53,948 nt of DNA from Pseudoxanthomonas suwonensis. GTDB taxonomy: Bacteria; Pseudomonadota; Gammaproteobacteria; Xanthomonadales; Xanthomonadaceae. The notes beneath the pieces are model-generated. The model was not told where the DNA came from. It saw nothing but the letters and a program-made list of their open reading frames with translations, and did not search any database. Position 1 is the stretch's first letter. The number at the start of each line of letters is the position of its first letter. This document shows, one piece after another, positions 34,714-42,669 of this stretch. A program made the translations under genes and the position numbers. The DNA lies in the NCBI GenBank assembly GCA_003240695.1, contig QFNC01000017.1, positions 1 through 53,948 of the forward strand. Reading direction: 5' to 3'.

Positions 34714-35016
34714 CTACTGACTCCGGCTGCCGAAGCCCGTCGCGATGCGGCCAGCGCGCGGAATGCGCAGCGCCGCGACGCGGGCACGGGGCTCGTGACC
34801 GTGCTCTGGAAACCTGACTGACCGGCATTTCGCAAGCGCTACACCAGCGTTGTCGATGAATCGCTCGATACTGTCGTGGACTTCCCGGGTGGCGTCACGC
34901 TCGACCTTCCAGTGGTCCGTATCCATCGGCTCAAGGAACCAGGACGTCACTTGCGACGGGTTGCCCTGCACCCGACCCTCGCCGTCCACGGCCACCGCCA
35001 GGAACTCCTTCCGCAC
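34714..35016 (-). CDS. hypothetical protein or gene fragment
   Basis: 100 codons from a GTG, next after the permease gene on the same strand. The first 60 residues (EFLAVAVDGEGRVQGNPSQV; VERDATREVHDSIERFIDNA) look protein-like, with a mixed alpha/beta rhythm; the last 30 residues are Arg/Pro/Gly rich and less so. I recognise no family. It could be the stump of a longer gene cut at the IS3 side. The start is uncertain because no ribosome site is visible. Confidence 0.35.
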   Translation of the reverse strand: MRKEFLAVAVDGEGRVQGNPSQVTSWFLEPMDTDHWKVERDATREVHDSIERFIDNAGVALAKCRSVRFPEHGHEPRARVAALRIPRAGRIATGFGSRSQ

Positions 35017-35019
35017 CGC

Positions 35020-36132
35020 TCAGCCGCAGTCGCGCCCCGGGGCGTAGCGCCATACCGCCAGCGCGCCATACAGCAGTGTCAAAAAAGCGAGGTTGCACAA
35101 CTCGGGAAGCGCCTCGGCGAAGCTTGCGCCCATCTGGTTGAACTTCACCATCAGGTTGATGCCGGGCGTGGAGGGAACAAGCCTCGCCAGCCACGCCAGG
35201 GGCTGTGGCATCGCCACGGCCGGCCATGACAGCCCGGACAGGAAGAAGAGTGGCAGCGCGGTGACGAGCATCAGCTGGAAGGGCCGTTCGCGGGTGCGGA
35301 AGAAACTGCCCGCGAACAGCGCGAACGCCACCACCGCGGCCACGTACAGCGCTCCGCCCACCAGCGTACCGGGCGGATTGCCGCCACGCGGATAGTCCTG
35401 GAGCCACATCACCAGACCGTTGTAGTACAGCATGCTGCACACGCCGATCAGCGCGAACGCGGCGGCGATGCCGAGCAGGCCGCTGCGCGAGAACGCCAGC
35501 CGACCCAGGCGTTCGCGACGCGTGCCGGCCATGACCAGCATGCCGATCAGCAGTGTCTGCTGCACGATCAGCTGTGCCACGCCCGGCACCACGGCGCTGC
35601 CGTAACCCTCGCGGGTGTTGAACAGCGGCCGCGCCACCACCTGCAGCGGCACTGCGCCGGGTGCACCGGTGAAACCTGCTTGCACCACGGCGGCCTCGCG
35701 CGCGAACGCGGCGGCGGCCTCGCCCAGGCCCTCGAGCACCACGCCGCCGCGACCGAGGAACGCACCACTGCCGTACAGCGCCAGTTGCCCCTGCCCGCCG
35801 CGCAGGATCCCGCGTTCGAGCCCCGCGGGCACCACCAGCAGGCCCTGCGCTTCACCGCGGGCGATCCTTGGCCGGGCCTCCTCCACCGAGGTCGCATCGC
35901 CGACGATCCTCACCGCGCGCACCGCGCCCGCCTTGCGCACCAGGGCGCGGCTCATGGCGCTATGGTCGAGGTCGACCACCAGCACCGGATACTGCGAAGC
36001 CACCTGGTGCCGGTAGGCGACCGGGTAGAAGAACGAGTACAGCACCACGGCGCCGATCAGCGTCACCACCGCGTAGCGGTCCGAGAACACGGCGCGCAGA
36101 GTCTCCAGGAAGGCGGCCCTGACCTGGTTCAT
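35020..36132 (-). CDS. ABC-2-type transport permease
   Basis: A 370-residue inner-membrane permease. One N-terminal helix (YAVVTLIGAVVLYSFFYP) leads to a ~150-residue periplasmic domain (VDLDHSAMSRALVRKAG), then five C-terminal helices with the segment PLFFLSGLSWP that is typical of ABC2_membrane_3 proteins (compare YhhJ/YbhS). Its start overlaps the stop of the permease before it by 4 bp. Two such permeases normally pair with an ATP-binding protein; none lies in this operon. It is the last gene of the set TolC-HlyD-permease-permease. Confidence 0.9.
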   Translation of the reverse strand: MNQVRAAFLETLRAVFSDRYAVVTLIGAVVLYSFFYPVAYRHQVASQYPVLVVDLDHSAMSRALVRKAGAVRAVRIVGDATSVEEARPRIARGEAQGLLVVPAGLERGILRGGQGQLALYGSGAFLGRGGVVLEGLGEAAAAFAREAAVVQAGFTGAPGAVPLQVVARPLFNTREGYGSAVVPGVAQLIVQQTLLIGMLVMAGTRRERLGRLAFSRSGLLGIAAAFALIGVCSMLYYNGLVMWLQDYPRGGNPPGTLVGGALYVAAVVAFALFAGSFFRTRERPFQLMLVTALPLFFLSGLSWPAVAMPQPLAWLARLVPSTPGINLMVKFNQMGASFAEALPELCNLAFLTLLYGALAVWRYAPGRDCG

Positions 36133-37316
36133 CGCTGCCCCCAGGAGGCCGGATCGCGCGCTCCGCGCGCATACAGGCGCAGCCCCGCGCCGCCGGCCAC
36201 CAGCACGAACAGCAGCAAGGTCCCCAGCAACGGCAGCGAGGCCGTCCATGCCGCACCCAGGTCGAGCTGCTGCGCCTGCAGCTTGAGGTAGGCGGTGAAG
36301 GGAAGCAGCTGGCTCCAGACCTGTGCGAACAGCGGCGCTCCCTGCACCGGGAACGTCGCGCCCGAGAACGCCAGCGACGTACCCGCATACAGTCCGGTCA
36401 GCGACAGCGACGTGCCCATATTGCGGGTGGCCCCGACCAGCAGCAGCGCGATGCCGCCGTAGGCCAGGTACATCGCCGCCTGCGCGGCGACCAGCAGTAC
36501 CGCGCTGCCGGCCACACCGCCGCGGATCGCCGCCAGCCAGAGCAGCGACAGCGTGCCATAGGCGGTGAACAGCAGCAGGTACGGCGCCAGCTTGCCGGCC
36601 ACCGCCGGCAGCAGGCGATCGCCGCACTCGGCCAGCCATGTGCCCGCGCTGCCGTCACGCAGTTCGCGCCCGAGCGCGCCGACCATCGCCAGGCAGGCGG
36701 CGAGGTGCAGCAGTGCCGGGAACAGCAGGCCGAGCAGGAAGTGCTCGTAGCTGCGTGCGGCGTTGGCCAGCACGGTGGCCTGCACCCGCAGCGGCGGCTG
36801 GCGGACCGCCTGCGCCCCGCCGACCCGCGCCACCCCACGGCGTACGAGATGCGCACTGGTCGCCTGCGCCGCCTCTCCGATCCCCCGCAGCACCGCCTGC
36901 CCTGCCGTCTGGTGGCTGGCGTTGTAGTAGGCGAAAACAACGGCGCTGCCGCCACGCAGGACCTGGCGCTCGGCACCCGCAGGCACGTGCACCACCGCGA
37001 ACGCCCGGAGCGCGCGCACCTCCGACCAGGCCTGCGTCAGGTCCGCCGGCCGCGCGGCCACCCGCACGCCCGGCACGGCATCGAGCCTGCGCACCAGTTC
37101 GCGGCTGGCCGCGCTGTTGTCATGATCGACCACCGCCACCGGCAGTTCGCGCGGCACGCCGGCCGAGAACATCCAGGCCAGCAGCGCCAGCGCCAGCAGC
37201 GGGACCCACGTGGCCAACGCCAGATCCCAGGGATCGGCGCGCAGCCGTGCGCACTCGCGCAACGCCGAACGGACGAACGCCTCGCGTGCCGTGGGCCGCG
37301 TCAGCGTTGCGGCCAT
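36129..37316 (-). CDS. ABC-2-type transport permease
   Basis: A 395-residue paralogue of the next gene with the same plan: first helix (LALATWVPLLALALLAWMF), periplasmic domain beginning VAVVDHDNSAASRELVRRL, then a bundle of helices including AMYLAYGGIALLLVGATRN and a final helix. It probably forms a heterodimer with the 370-residue permease. Its start lies 16 bp inside the 3' end of the HlyD gene. The missing ATPase is noted there. Confidence 0.9.
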   Translation of the reverse strand: MAATLTRPTAREAFVRSALRECARLRADPWDLALATWVPLLALALLAWMFSAGVPRELPVAVVDHDNSAASRELVRRLDAVPGVRVAARPADLTQAWSEVRALRAFAVVHVPAGAERQVLRGGSAVVFAYYNASHQTAGQAVLRGIGEAAQATSAHLVRRGVARVGGAQAVRQPPLRVQATVLANAARSYEHFLLGLLFPALLHLAACLAMVGALGRELRDGSAGTWLAECGDRLLPAVAGKLAPYLLLFTAYGTLSLLWLAAIRGGVAGSAVLLVAAQAAMYLAYGGIALLLVGATRNMGTSLSLTGLYAGTSLAFSGATFPVQGAPLFAQVWSQLLPFTAYLKLQAQQLDLGAAWTASLPLLGTLLLFVLVAGGAGLRLYARGARDPASWGQR

Positions 37317-38335
37317 GCGAACAGCACGCTCATGCCCGGCCGGAAGCCTGCGACTTCCGCGACCGGCCTCGCGCGCACTTCGAAACTCCTCACGTCATAG
37401 CCGGCCGACTGCCGGGTCGCGCGCCAGGTCGCGAAATCGCCGGCCGGGCTGATGTGGTAGACCTCGAACTCGACGTCCTCGCGCTCCAGCGCCGGGATCG
37501 AAGCGCGCAGGCGGCGGCCCACCTCCAGGCCCGCGAACTGGTCCTCGCGCAGGTGGAACGCCACCCACATGTGGTCGAGGTCGACCAGGGTGAAGACCGG
37601 ATAGCCGGCCGCCACCAGCTCGCCGGTTTCGACCAGGCGCTTGGACACCTCGCCGGCCGTCGGCGCGCGGCCGCGCACTTCGCTTTCGGCCGCCTGCACT
37701 TCGGCCACGGCACCTTCGGCCTGCCGCACCTGCGCCTGCGCGGCGCTCCTGTCCTGTTCGCGGGCGCCGGCCTGCGCCTGTTCGTACAGCGCCTGCGCTG
37801 CGCGCGCCTGCTGCTCGGCATCGATCGCCTTCGTACGGGCCTCGTCGCGCTGCTGCCGGGTGACCACGCCCTCGGCATGCAGCCGCTCCAGGCGCTGGAA
37901 GGTGGAACGCGCCAGTTCGTGTCCGGCCTGGGCGCGCCGCCAGTTGGCCTCCGCTGCGCGGATGTCCTCCACGCGCGCGCCTTCCTCGGCCTTGTCCGCC
38001 AGCGCCTGCGCGGCCGCGAGCGCGGCTTCGGCCTGTCGCTTCTTCGCGGCGATCTCGGGGCTGTCCAGCTCGAACAGTACCTGCCCCGCCTCGACCCGCT
38101 CGCCCTCGGCCACCAGCAGCGCCGACACCCGCGCGGTCACCTTGGCCGACACGTTGATGCTGTCGGCATCGGCCATGCCCTGCACCAGGTCCGCCGGGCT
38201 GCGGAACGCCAGCCACAGGCCGCCGACCAGGATCACGGCAATCACGCCCAGGGCGACAAGGCGCAGGCGACGGCGGCCGGACGGTGCATCCGCAGCCACG
38301 GGTGGCGGCGGCGGCGACGGAGCGGGTTCATTCAT
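37301..38335 (-). CDS. HlyD-family periplasmic adaptor of an export pump
   Basis: A 344-residue membrane-fusion protein: proline-rich cytoplasmic arm, one membrane helix (LVALGVIAVILVGGLWLAF), the first lipoyl half (VSALLVAEGERVEAGQVLF), a long Ala/Gln/Glu coiled-coil hairpin (about residues 95-215), the second lipoyl half (ETGELVAAGYPVFTLVD) and a beta barrel. The start ATG at 38335 overlaps the TolC gene stop by 8 bp. It links the ABC-2 permeases with the outer-membrane TolC protein. An open extension to 38698 in the same frame is only shadow. Confidence 0.92.
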   Translation of the reverse strand: MNEPAPSPPPPPVAADAPSGRRRLRLVALGVIAVILVGGLWLAFRSPADLVQGMADADSINVSAKVTARVSALLVAEGERVEAGQVLFELDSPEIAAKKRQAEAALAAAQALADKAEEGARVEDIRAAEANWRRAQAGHELARSTFQRLERLHAEGVVTRQQRDEARTKAIDAEQQARAAQALYEQAQAGAREQDRSAAQAQVRQAEGAVAEVQAAESEVRGRAPTAGEVSKRLVETGELVAAGYPVFTLVDLDHMWVAFHLREDQFAGLEVGRRLRASIPALEREDVEFEVYHISPAGDFATWRATRQSAGYDVRSFEVRARPVAEVAGFRPGMSVLFAWPQR

Positions 38336-39761
38336 GGGGAAATACCCTGTGGTCTGCCTTGCGGATGTACTCGCCAAAGCGCGCCGACTGGCCACCCAGC
38401 TCGAGCAGGTGCGCCAATGCCACGCAATAGTCGTAGGCGGCGTGCGCGTGTTCGACCCGTGCGGCGCCAAGGCCGAGCCTGGCGTCCATGACATCGAGCG
38501 AGGTCGACTGCCCCTCGCGGAACGCCAGTTCCTGCAGGCGCAGGTTCTCGCGCGCCTGCTCGATGCTGCTGTCGAGCAGCAGGAACTGCTGGCGCGCTGT
38601 TTCCAGCGCATTCCAGGCCTGTGCCACGCCGATCCTGATCTGGTTCTCTGCCTCGCGCAGTGCGGCCTGCGCCTGCTCCTGCTGCGCGCGCGCAGCACTG
38701 ATCTGGCGCGGTCGGTCTTTGCCGGACAGGAGGGTGTACTTCAGGCCGACGCCGAAGGCCCAGTCGGTGTCGGTCAGCAGCGCATCCTCACGATACAGGT
38801 CGTACTGGCCGAACAGGTACACCTGCGGTTTCAACGCAGCCTCCTGCACACGCACGCCTGCGCCCGCCTGGTCTTCAAGCGCCCGCAGCTGCGCCAGCTG
38901 CGGGTGCCGCTCAAGCGCGGCCCGGGTGAACGACTCCAGCGTGCCCGGCGATGTGCCGACCACGAACAGCGGCGTGATCGGCCTCACCGGCCCATCGCTG
39001 CGCAGCAGCAGCGCCAGGGCCTGGGCGGCGGCGTCGCGGTCGTTGAGCGCCTTCTGGTACTCGCGCTCGCTGGCATCACGCGCGACGACCGCCTGCAACA
39101 CCTGCGCCCGCGTGGCGAAGCCTTCGCGTTCAAGCGATTCGGCATGGGCCAGGTGCTGGCGCATGCCGTCGCGCACCTCGCGGCGAACACTCAGCGCCTG
39201 CTCGGCCAGGCCCTGGCCGAAGTAGGCCTGGACCAGTTGCGACGTCAGCTTCTGGGACTGCTGCACCCGCTCCGCGCCCGCCCCACGCAGGGCGGCCGCG
39301 GCCGCCGCCTGCGCGGCCGGGATCTGCCCGCCCGTGTACAGGGGCAGGACCGTGGTCAACACCGGACGCAATCGCCGGTCACGCTCCTGGAACCGCAACG
39401 GGCTCTCGATGCCGAATGCCTCGCCCACTGGCGCCAACGAACCCAGTGGCAAGCTCAGCGTCTTCTGGAACTCCAGATAGCGTGCTTCGAGCGAAACCTC
39501 CGGCAGACGCAGGCGCGCGGTCGCATCGGACAGGTCCTGCCGGGCGCGCAGGTTGGCGTCCGCGGCAGCCAGCGCGTCGGAGACCCGTTCCATCCGCTCG
39601 CGCGCCTGATCGAAGCTGAGTGCGTCCGCATCCTGCGCGAGTGCCGAGGTGGCCGGCAGAAGCAAAACCAGGCCGAGCGCGAGCCCAACCGCCCGTTCGT
39701 ATGCGGCGCCGGATCGCCGACCATGCGCCCAATTCAGCCTGACGGCCTTGCCTGTCGACAC
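38328..39761 (-). CDS. TolC-family outer membrane efflux protein
   Basis: A 477-residue outer-membrane channel. After a GTG start (39761, with GGGGTGA in front) comes a basic arm and signal peptide (AVGLALGLVLLLPATSALAQ), then two tandem outer-membrane-efflux repeats of long helices with beta strands (PVLTTVLPLYTGGQ; WAFGVGLKYTLLSG). The internal helix EREGFATRAQVLQA is also typical. First gene of the four-gene export operon; the promoter must lie in the gap 39762-39857. Confidence 0.92.
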   Translation of the reverse strand: MSTGKAVRLNWAHGRRSGAAYERAVGLALGLVLLLPATSALAQDADALSFDQARERMERVSDALAAADANLRARQDLSDATARLRLPEVSLEARYLEFQKTLSLPLGSLAPVGEAFGIESPLRFQERDRRLRPVLTTVLPLYTGGQIPAAQAAAAAALRGAGAERVQQSQKLTSQLVQAYFGQGLAEQALSVRREVRDGMRQHLAHAESLEREGFATRAQVLQAVVARDASEREYQKALNDRDAAAQALALLLRSDGPVRPITPLFVVGTSPGTLESFTRAALERHPQLAQLRALEDQAGAGVRVQEAALKPQVYLFGQYDLYREDALLTDTDWAFGVGLKYTLLSGKDRPRQISAARAQQEQAQAALREAENQIRIGVAQAWNALETARQQFLLLDSSIEQARENLRLQELAFREGQSTSLDVMDARLGLGAARVEHAHAAYDYCVALAHLLELGGQSARFGEYIRKADHRVFPHE

Positions 39762-39857
39762 CTGTCACCCCATTGGACGAGCTGTCGCTATCTTGAAGCC
39801 ATCCATGGTGGTGGCGCAACTGGCCTGACCGTATTGGCAAGGTTGTTGGCGTAGTTG

Positions 39858-40616
39858 CTAGTTCCCGCGGCTTTGCACGAACTCCGGAAAGGTCTCCGCC
39901 GCCTCCGCCGTGTCCGGAAGGATGCTAGCGCCCGACGGAACCCAGTCCGGGTTAGGGGCAGCCTGATCCTGGGTAATGGCTTCGCCGGAAATCATACAGA
40001 TAAAGGCTTGCACTGCGTGCGGGTCTTGGTCCACTCGAGTTAATCGAGCAGCTTGGAGGGATTCATGCTTGACAATTTCCCCGCCAGCGCCATCTGCCAA
40101 GTCCACTAGTTTAGTGCGCCAGTAGTAGGGTTCCACATCAGAGAAAGGCCCTCTGTATCGTGCATCTTCCAACACTTGAGTGAACGCCTCGCACTGACAA
40201 ACTTGGTCAGGCACGACATTTAAGAAGGCGGCCGCGCCCTTGCGAGTAAGGATTGGGCCTGGGAACATGAGGATGTAGTTGAACAGCCAGTAGCCCAGTT
40301 GGGTCGCGTACCGCTTGGTTTGAGAAATCAAATGATCTGCAACACCTTCCTCAGGCGTCGCGAAATAGACTAAGTTTTGGGCAGCATATCCAAGGAATTC
40401 AAACGATAAGTTCTCATCGCCTAGGGAAGCTCTGAACAACTCGTCATTCCGGCGAAAGCCGGAAGCCAGAGACTTGCAAGCCATTGAAGAACCACGACGC
40501 TGGGCCCCGGCTTTCGCCGGGGTGACGATGCCAAGTGAGTTGTTCAGAGGTTCCCTAGCCGTCTGTACGGCCTTTGACCCTTGCGGCAACAAGCTCGGCG
40601 GCTGCTTGCTCGCCAT
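39858..40616 (-). CDS. hypothetical protein; N-terminus encoded by a MITE
   Basis: The part from about 40420 down to 39858 encodes some 188 residues (FLGYAAQNLVYFATPEEGV; YRGPFSDVEPYYWRTKLVD) of no family I recognise; aromatic- and Cys-containing, soluble, with lower GC codon use than its neighbours. No start codon is available in this part, so the frame as it stands borrows its start from within the MITE (ATG 40616, or 40484). The MITE (40425-40554) may therefore have replaced the true 5' end. The gene before MITE insertion cannot be rebuilt from the sequence alone. Confidence 0.45.
   Translation of the reverse strand: MASKQPPSLLPQGSKAVQTAREPLNNSLGIVTPAKAGAQRRGSSMACKSLASGFRRNDELFRASLGDENLSFEFLGYAAQNLVYFATPEEGVADHLISQTKRYATQLGYWLFNYILMFPGPILTRKGAAAFLNVVPDQVCQCEAFTQVLEDARYRGPFSDVEPYYWRTKLVDLADGAGGEIVKHESLQAARLTRVDQDPHAVQAFICMISGEAITQDQAAPNPDWVPSGASILPDTAEAAETFPEFVQSRGN
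40421..40558. mobile_element. IS5-type MITE with CTAG target duplication
   Basis: A 130-bp element (40425-40554) flanked by CTAG on both sides (40421-40424, 40555-40558). Outer repeats GGAAGCTCTGAACAACTC and GAGTTGTTCAGAGGTTCC differ at one of 18 positions. Inside is a second inverted repeat of about 27 bp (GTCATTCCGGCGAAAGCCGG / CCGGCTTTCGCCGGGGTGAC), so the whole folds as one long hairpin. The inner motif is a common extragenic repeat of xanthomonads. CTAG duplication is a habit of IS5-group transposases, which could move it in trans. Confidence 0.8.
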
Positions 40617-40977
40617 CCAACGCTGCCGGTGGCTCCCCAGAGAGCTTTCCCAAGGACCTCATGCGCTCTGCGTGGGTTTCCAGGAACATGGCCGCATGGA
40701 AGCGGGAACGCTTGACCTCGGATGGCAGCTCCAGCCCGAGTTGTTTGGCAATCAGACGCGCGTAACTCAGCTGCGCCTCTGTGGGCTTCTTCAGATCCCA
40801 GTCCACGCTATCAGCAAGCAAGCTCTGCAACCGCCTCTCCAGGTGCTTGACGAAAGTGCCCCTGACCGCACCGTCCTTGATGCGCTCGTACTGAATGGTC
40901 AGTGCTTCCTCGAGCTGTTCCGACACGTACAGTTCGAGGGTCATATCGACCGCTGGGTTGACCAAGTAAAGGGGCAT
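40555..40977 (-). CDS. hypothetical protein (DUF3072-like C-terminal motif)
   Basis: A 140-residue soluble protein. The segment KPTEAQLSYARLIAKQLGLE resembles the short DUF3072-type 'TxxQxxxLxxLAxxLG' element used as a small DNA- or protein-binding tail; similar text is seen in many plasmid and phage proteins, so it is weak evidence. An N-terminal beta hairpin (VDMTLELYVSEQLEEAL) precedes. Its TAG stop is part of the CTAG duplication made by the MITE, so the insertion fell exactly on the stop codon and left this protein almost unharmed. Confidence 0.5.
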   Translation of the reverse strand: MPLYLVNPAVDMTLELYVSEQLEEALTIQYERIKDGAVRGTFVKHLERRLQSLLADSVDWDLKKPTEAQLSYARLIAKQLGLELPSEVKRSRFHAAMFLETHAERMRSLGKLSGEPPAALDGEQAAAELVAARVKGRTDG

Positions 40978-41025
40978 GGTGCGTAGATGCCTTGGTGAGA
41001 TTCAGTGACGCAAGCACTCAAGCCC

Positions 41026-41811
41026 TTATCCACACTTGCTGTAGCCGCAGTTCAGGCAGGTCGCGCAGCCGTCCATCACCACCACCGCCTTGGCGTGGCA
41101 CTTGTGGCACATGGTGGCGCTGGGCGGGAAGCTGGTGCCTTCGCCGGTCACGGCAATGTCCTCGTCGTGCGCGTCGATGCCGGATGCGGGCGCTTCAGCG
41201 TTTTTTTTTGAGTCGTTCTGCTGTTCGTAGGCCCGGCGCTTTTCCGCGATCAGCGCGCGCTGGTGCTCGCTCATCTCCGCATCGCGCAGCAGGCCGATGG
41301 TTTTCAGGTGGTCCTCCACGATGCTGCCCAGTTCGGCCACCAGCGAGGGCATGTAGCTGCCGCCGGCCTTGAAATAGCCGCCCTTGGGGTCGAACACCGC
41401 CTTCATTTCCTCCACCAGGAAGGTGACATCGCCACCCTTTCGGAACACCGCGCTCATGATGCGGGTCAGCGCCACGATCCACTGGAAATGCTCCATCGAC
41501 TTGGAGTTGATGAAGATCTCGAACGGCCGCCGGTGCTCGTGGTCGGTGCCGGCATTCAGCACGATGTCGTTGATGGTCACGTACATGGCGTGCTCCACCA
41601 GCGGCGACTTGATCTTGTAGGTGCTGCCCACCAGCACGTCCGGCCGCTCGATGCGCTCGTGCATCTGGATCACGTTGTCGTGCGCCGTTTCCGCCTCCAC
41701 CGCGTCGCGGGCCACGCTGTCGCCGGCCAGCGGCGGTTGCGCCTGACGGGCCTTGTCCTGCGGGGTGACGACGGCATAGCCGGTGATTTTCGAGTCGATC
41801 TTGACGGTCAT
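41026..41811 (-). CDS. nrdJb: class II ribonucleotide reductase small chain NrdJb, with Cys-rich tail
   Basis: A 261-residue second half of the split adenosylcobalamin-dependent ribonucleotide reductase, as in Pseudomonas. It has the family core (YVTINDIVLNAG; RPFEIFINSKSMEHFQW) and a C-terminal cysteine tail MCHKCHAKAVVVM...CATCLNCGYSKCG that holds zinc and the redox cysteines regenerating the active site. The start at 41811 has a family-typical MTVKIDSKITGYAVV. Residues 202-204 (KKN) lie in a run of nine A bases (41209-41201), a possible frameshift site (see below). It follows nrdJa and the histone-like gene on the same strand. Function: making dNTPs without oxygen limitation. Confidence 0.9.
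   Translation of the reverse strand: MTVKIDSKITGYAVVTPQDKARQAQPPLAGDSVARDAVEAETAHDNVIQMHERIERPDVLVGSTYKIKSPLVEHAMYVTINDIVLNAGTDHEHRRPFEIFINSKSMEHFQWIVALTRIMSAVFRKGGDVTFLVEEMKAVFDPKGGYFKAGGSYMPSLVAELGSIVEDHLKTIGLLRDAEMSEHQRALIAEKRRAYEQQNDSKKNAEAPASGIDAHDEDIAVTGEGTSFPPSATMCHKCHAKAVVVMDGCATCLNCGYSKCG
41200..41206 (-). other. possible -1 frameshift heptamer (A AAA AAC) in nrdJb
   Basis: In frame the codons are TCA AAA AAA AAC, so A AAA AAC is a perfect X XXY YYZ heptamer inside a nine-A tract. A -1 slip gives CGC then TGA at once, ending the product at residue 205 and removing the cysteine-rich tail. The layout is like the dnaX site that makes the gamma subunit. Whether it is used is unknown, and such tracts also suffer length errors. 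Confidence 0.35.
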
Positions 41812-41893
41812 GGGAAAGGGTGCTGGACGGCTCAGGGATGGGAGACGGATAACCCTCCACCGCACGGGGCAGTGGAGGGACGGACAGCCTGGA

Positions 41894-42547
41894 TCAGGCC
41901 TTCTTCGCGGCGCGGGTGGCAGCCGCCTTCTTGCCGGCAGTGCTGCGCACGGCCTTGGTCTTGGCACTGGCGGTGCTGCGCTTGGCGCGCGTGGTGGCGG
42001 CCTCGGCCTTCTTGGCCACGCGGGTCACGGCACGCTTGGCGGCTGCCAGGTCTTTCTTCACCGCCTTGGTCGTGGCGGCCTTCTTGGCGGGAGCTTTCTT
42101 CGCGACCGTCTTCTTGCTGGCGACCTTGCGGGCCGGTGCCTTCCTGGCTGCGGTTTTCCTGGCGGGCGCCTTCTTCACTGCCGCCTTTTTCGCTGGCGCC
42201 TTCTTGGTGGCGGCTTTCTTGGTCGTCTTTTTCGCCGTGGTCTTCTTGGCGGCAGCCTTCTTGCCGGCGCCCTTGCGCTTGAGTTCGGCCACTTCCTTCT
42301 TCGCCGCGGCGCTGGCCGAGGCCAGCGATTTCTTCGCCTTGGTCACGCGCTTGGTCACGGCTTTCTTGGCGTCGGTGGCGGTGTCGCTGACGGCCTTGCC
42401 GGCCTTGCCGGCCGCCAGACGCACCGAGGCGACGGCACCTTCGGCATTGGCGACGATGGTGCTGCCGACGTTGGCGGCGACATCTTTCACATTGTCGGCA
42501 GCATGCGTCAGGCTGCTGGACAGTGCACTGCTTTTCTTCTTGGCCAT
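41894..42547 (-). CDS. histone H1-like Lys/Ala-rich protein (AlgP-like)
   Basis: A 217-residue basic protein: an N-terminal ~95 residues of amphipathic helix (ADNVKDVAANVGSTIVANAE; phasin-like), then tandem KKAPAKKAA/KKTTAKK/ARKAPARK type repeats to the end, with Lys, Ala, Thr and Arg making up nearly all residues. Proteins of this kind (AlgP of Pseudomonas, eukaryotic H1-tail mimics) coat DNA. It lies between nrdJa and nrdJb on their strand but with 122 and 82 bp gaps, so it may have its own promoter. The repeat length may vary among strains. The overlapping antisense frame of almost equal length is a mirror artefact. Confidence 0.88.
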   Translation of the reverse strand: MAKKKSSALSSSLTHAADNVKDVAANVGSTIVANAEGAVASVRLAAGKAGKAVSDTATDAKKAVTKRVTKAKKSLASASAAAKKEVAELKRKGAGKKAAAKKTTAKKTTKKAATKKAPAKKAAVKKAPARKTAARKAPARKVASKKTVAKKAPAKKAATTKAVKKDLAAAKRAVTRVAKKAEAATTRAKRSTASAKTKAVRSTAGKKAAATRAAKKA

Positions 42548-42669
42548 GTGCCCTCCTCGGGCGTGGTAGCGATGGTGGTTGGAGTTGGTGTTGCCAACGC
42601 CGATCCTATACCTGCTGCGGATGAAATGCAGCGTGATCGCGTGTTGCCGGCAACCGCATCGCCATCGGA

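Noticed and set aside
34714..35016. A missing ATPase fragment for the ABC-2 export operon.
   Set aside because: The 100-codon frame has no Walker or ABC signature motif, so it cannot be named as an ATPase remnant.
41916..42569. A plus-strand frame of 217 codons opposite the histone-like gene, looking like a hydrophobic membrane protein.
   Set aside because: It is the reverse of Lys/Ala repeat codons (AAG and GCC give Leu, Gly and Ala), so its length and hydrophobicity follow from the real gene on the other strand.
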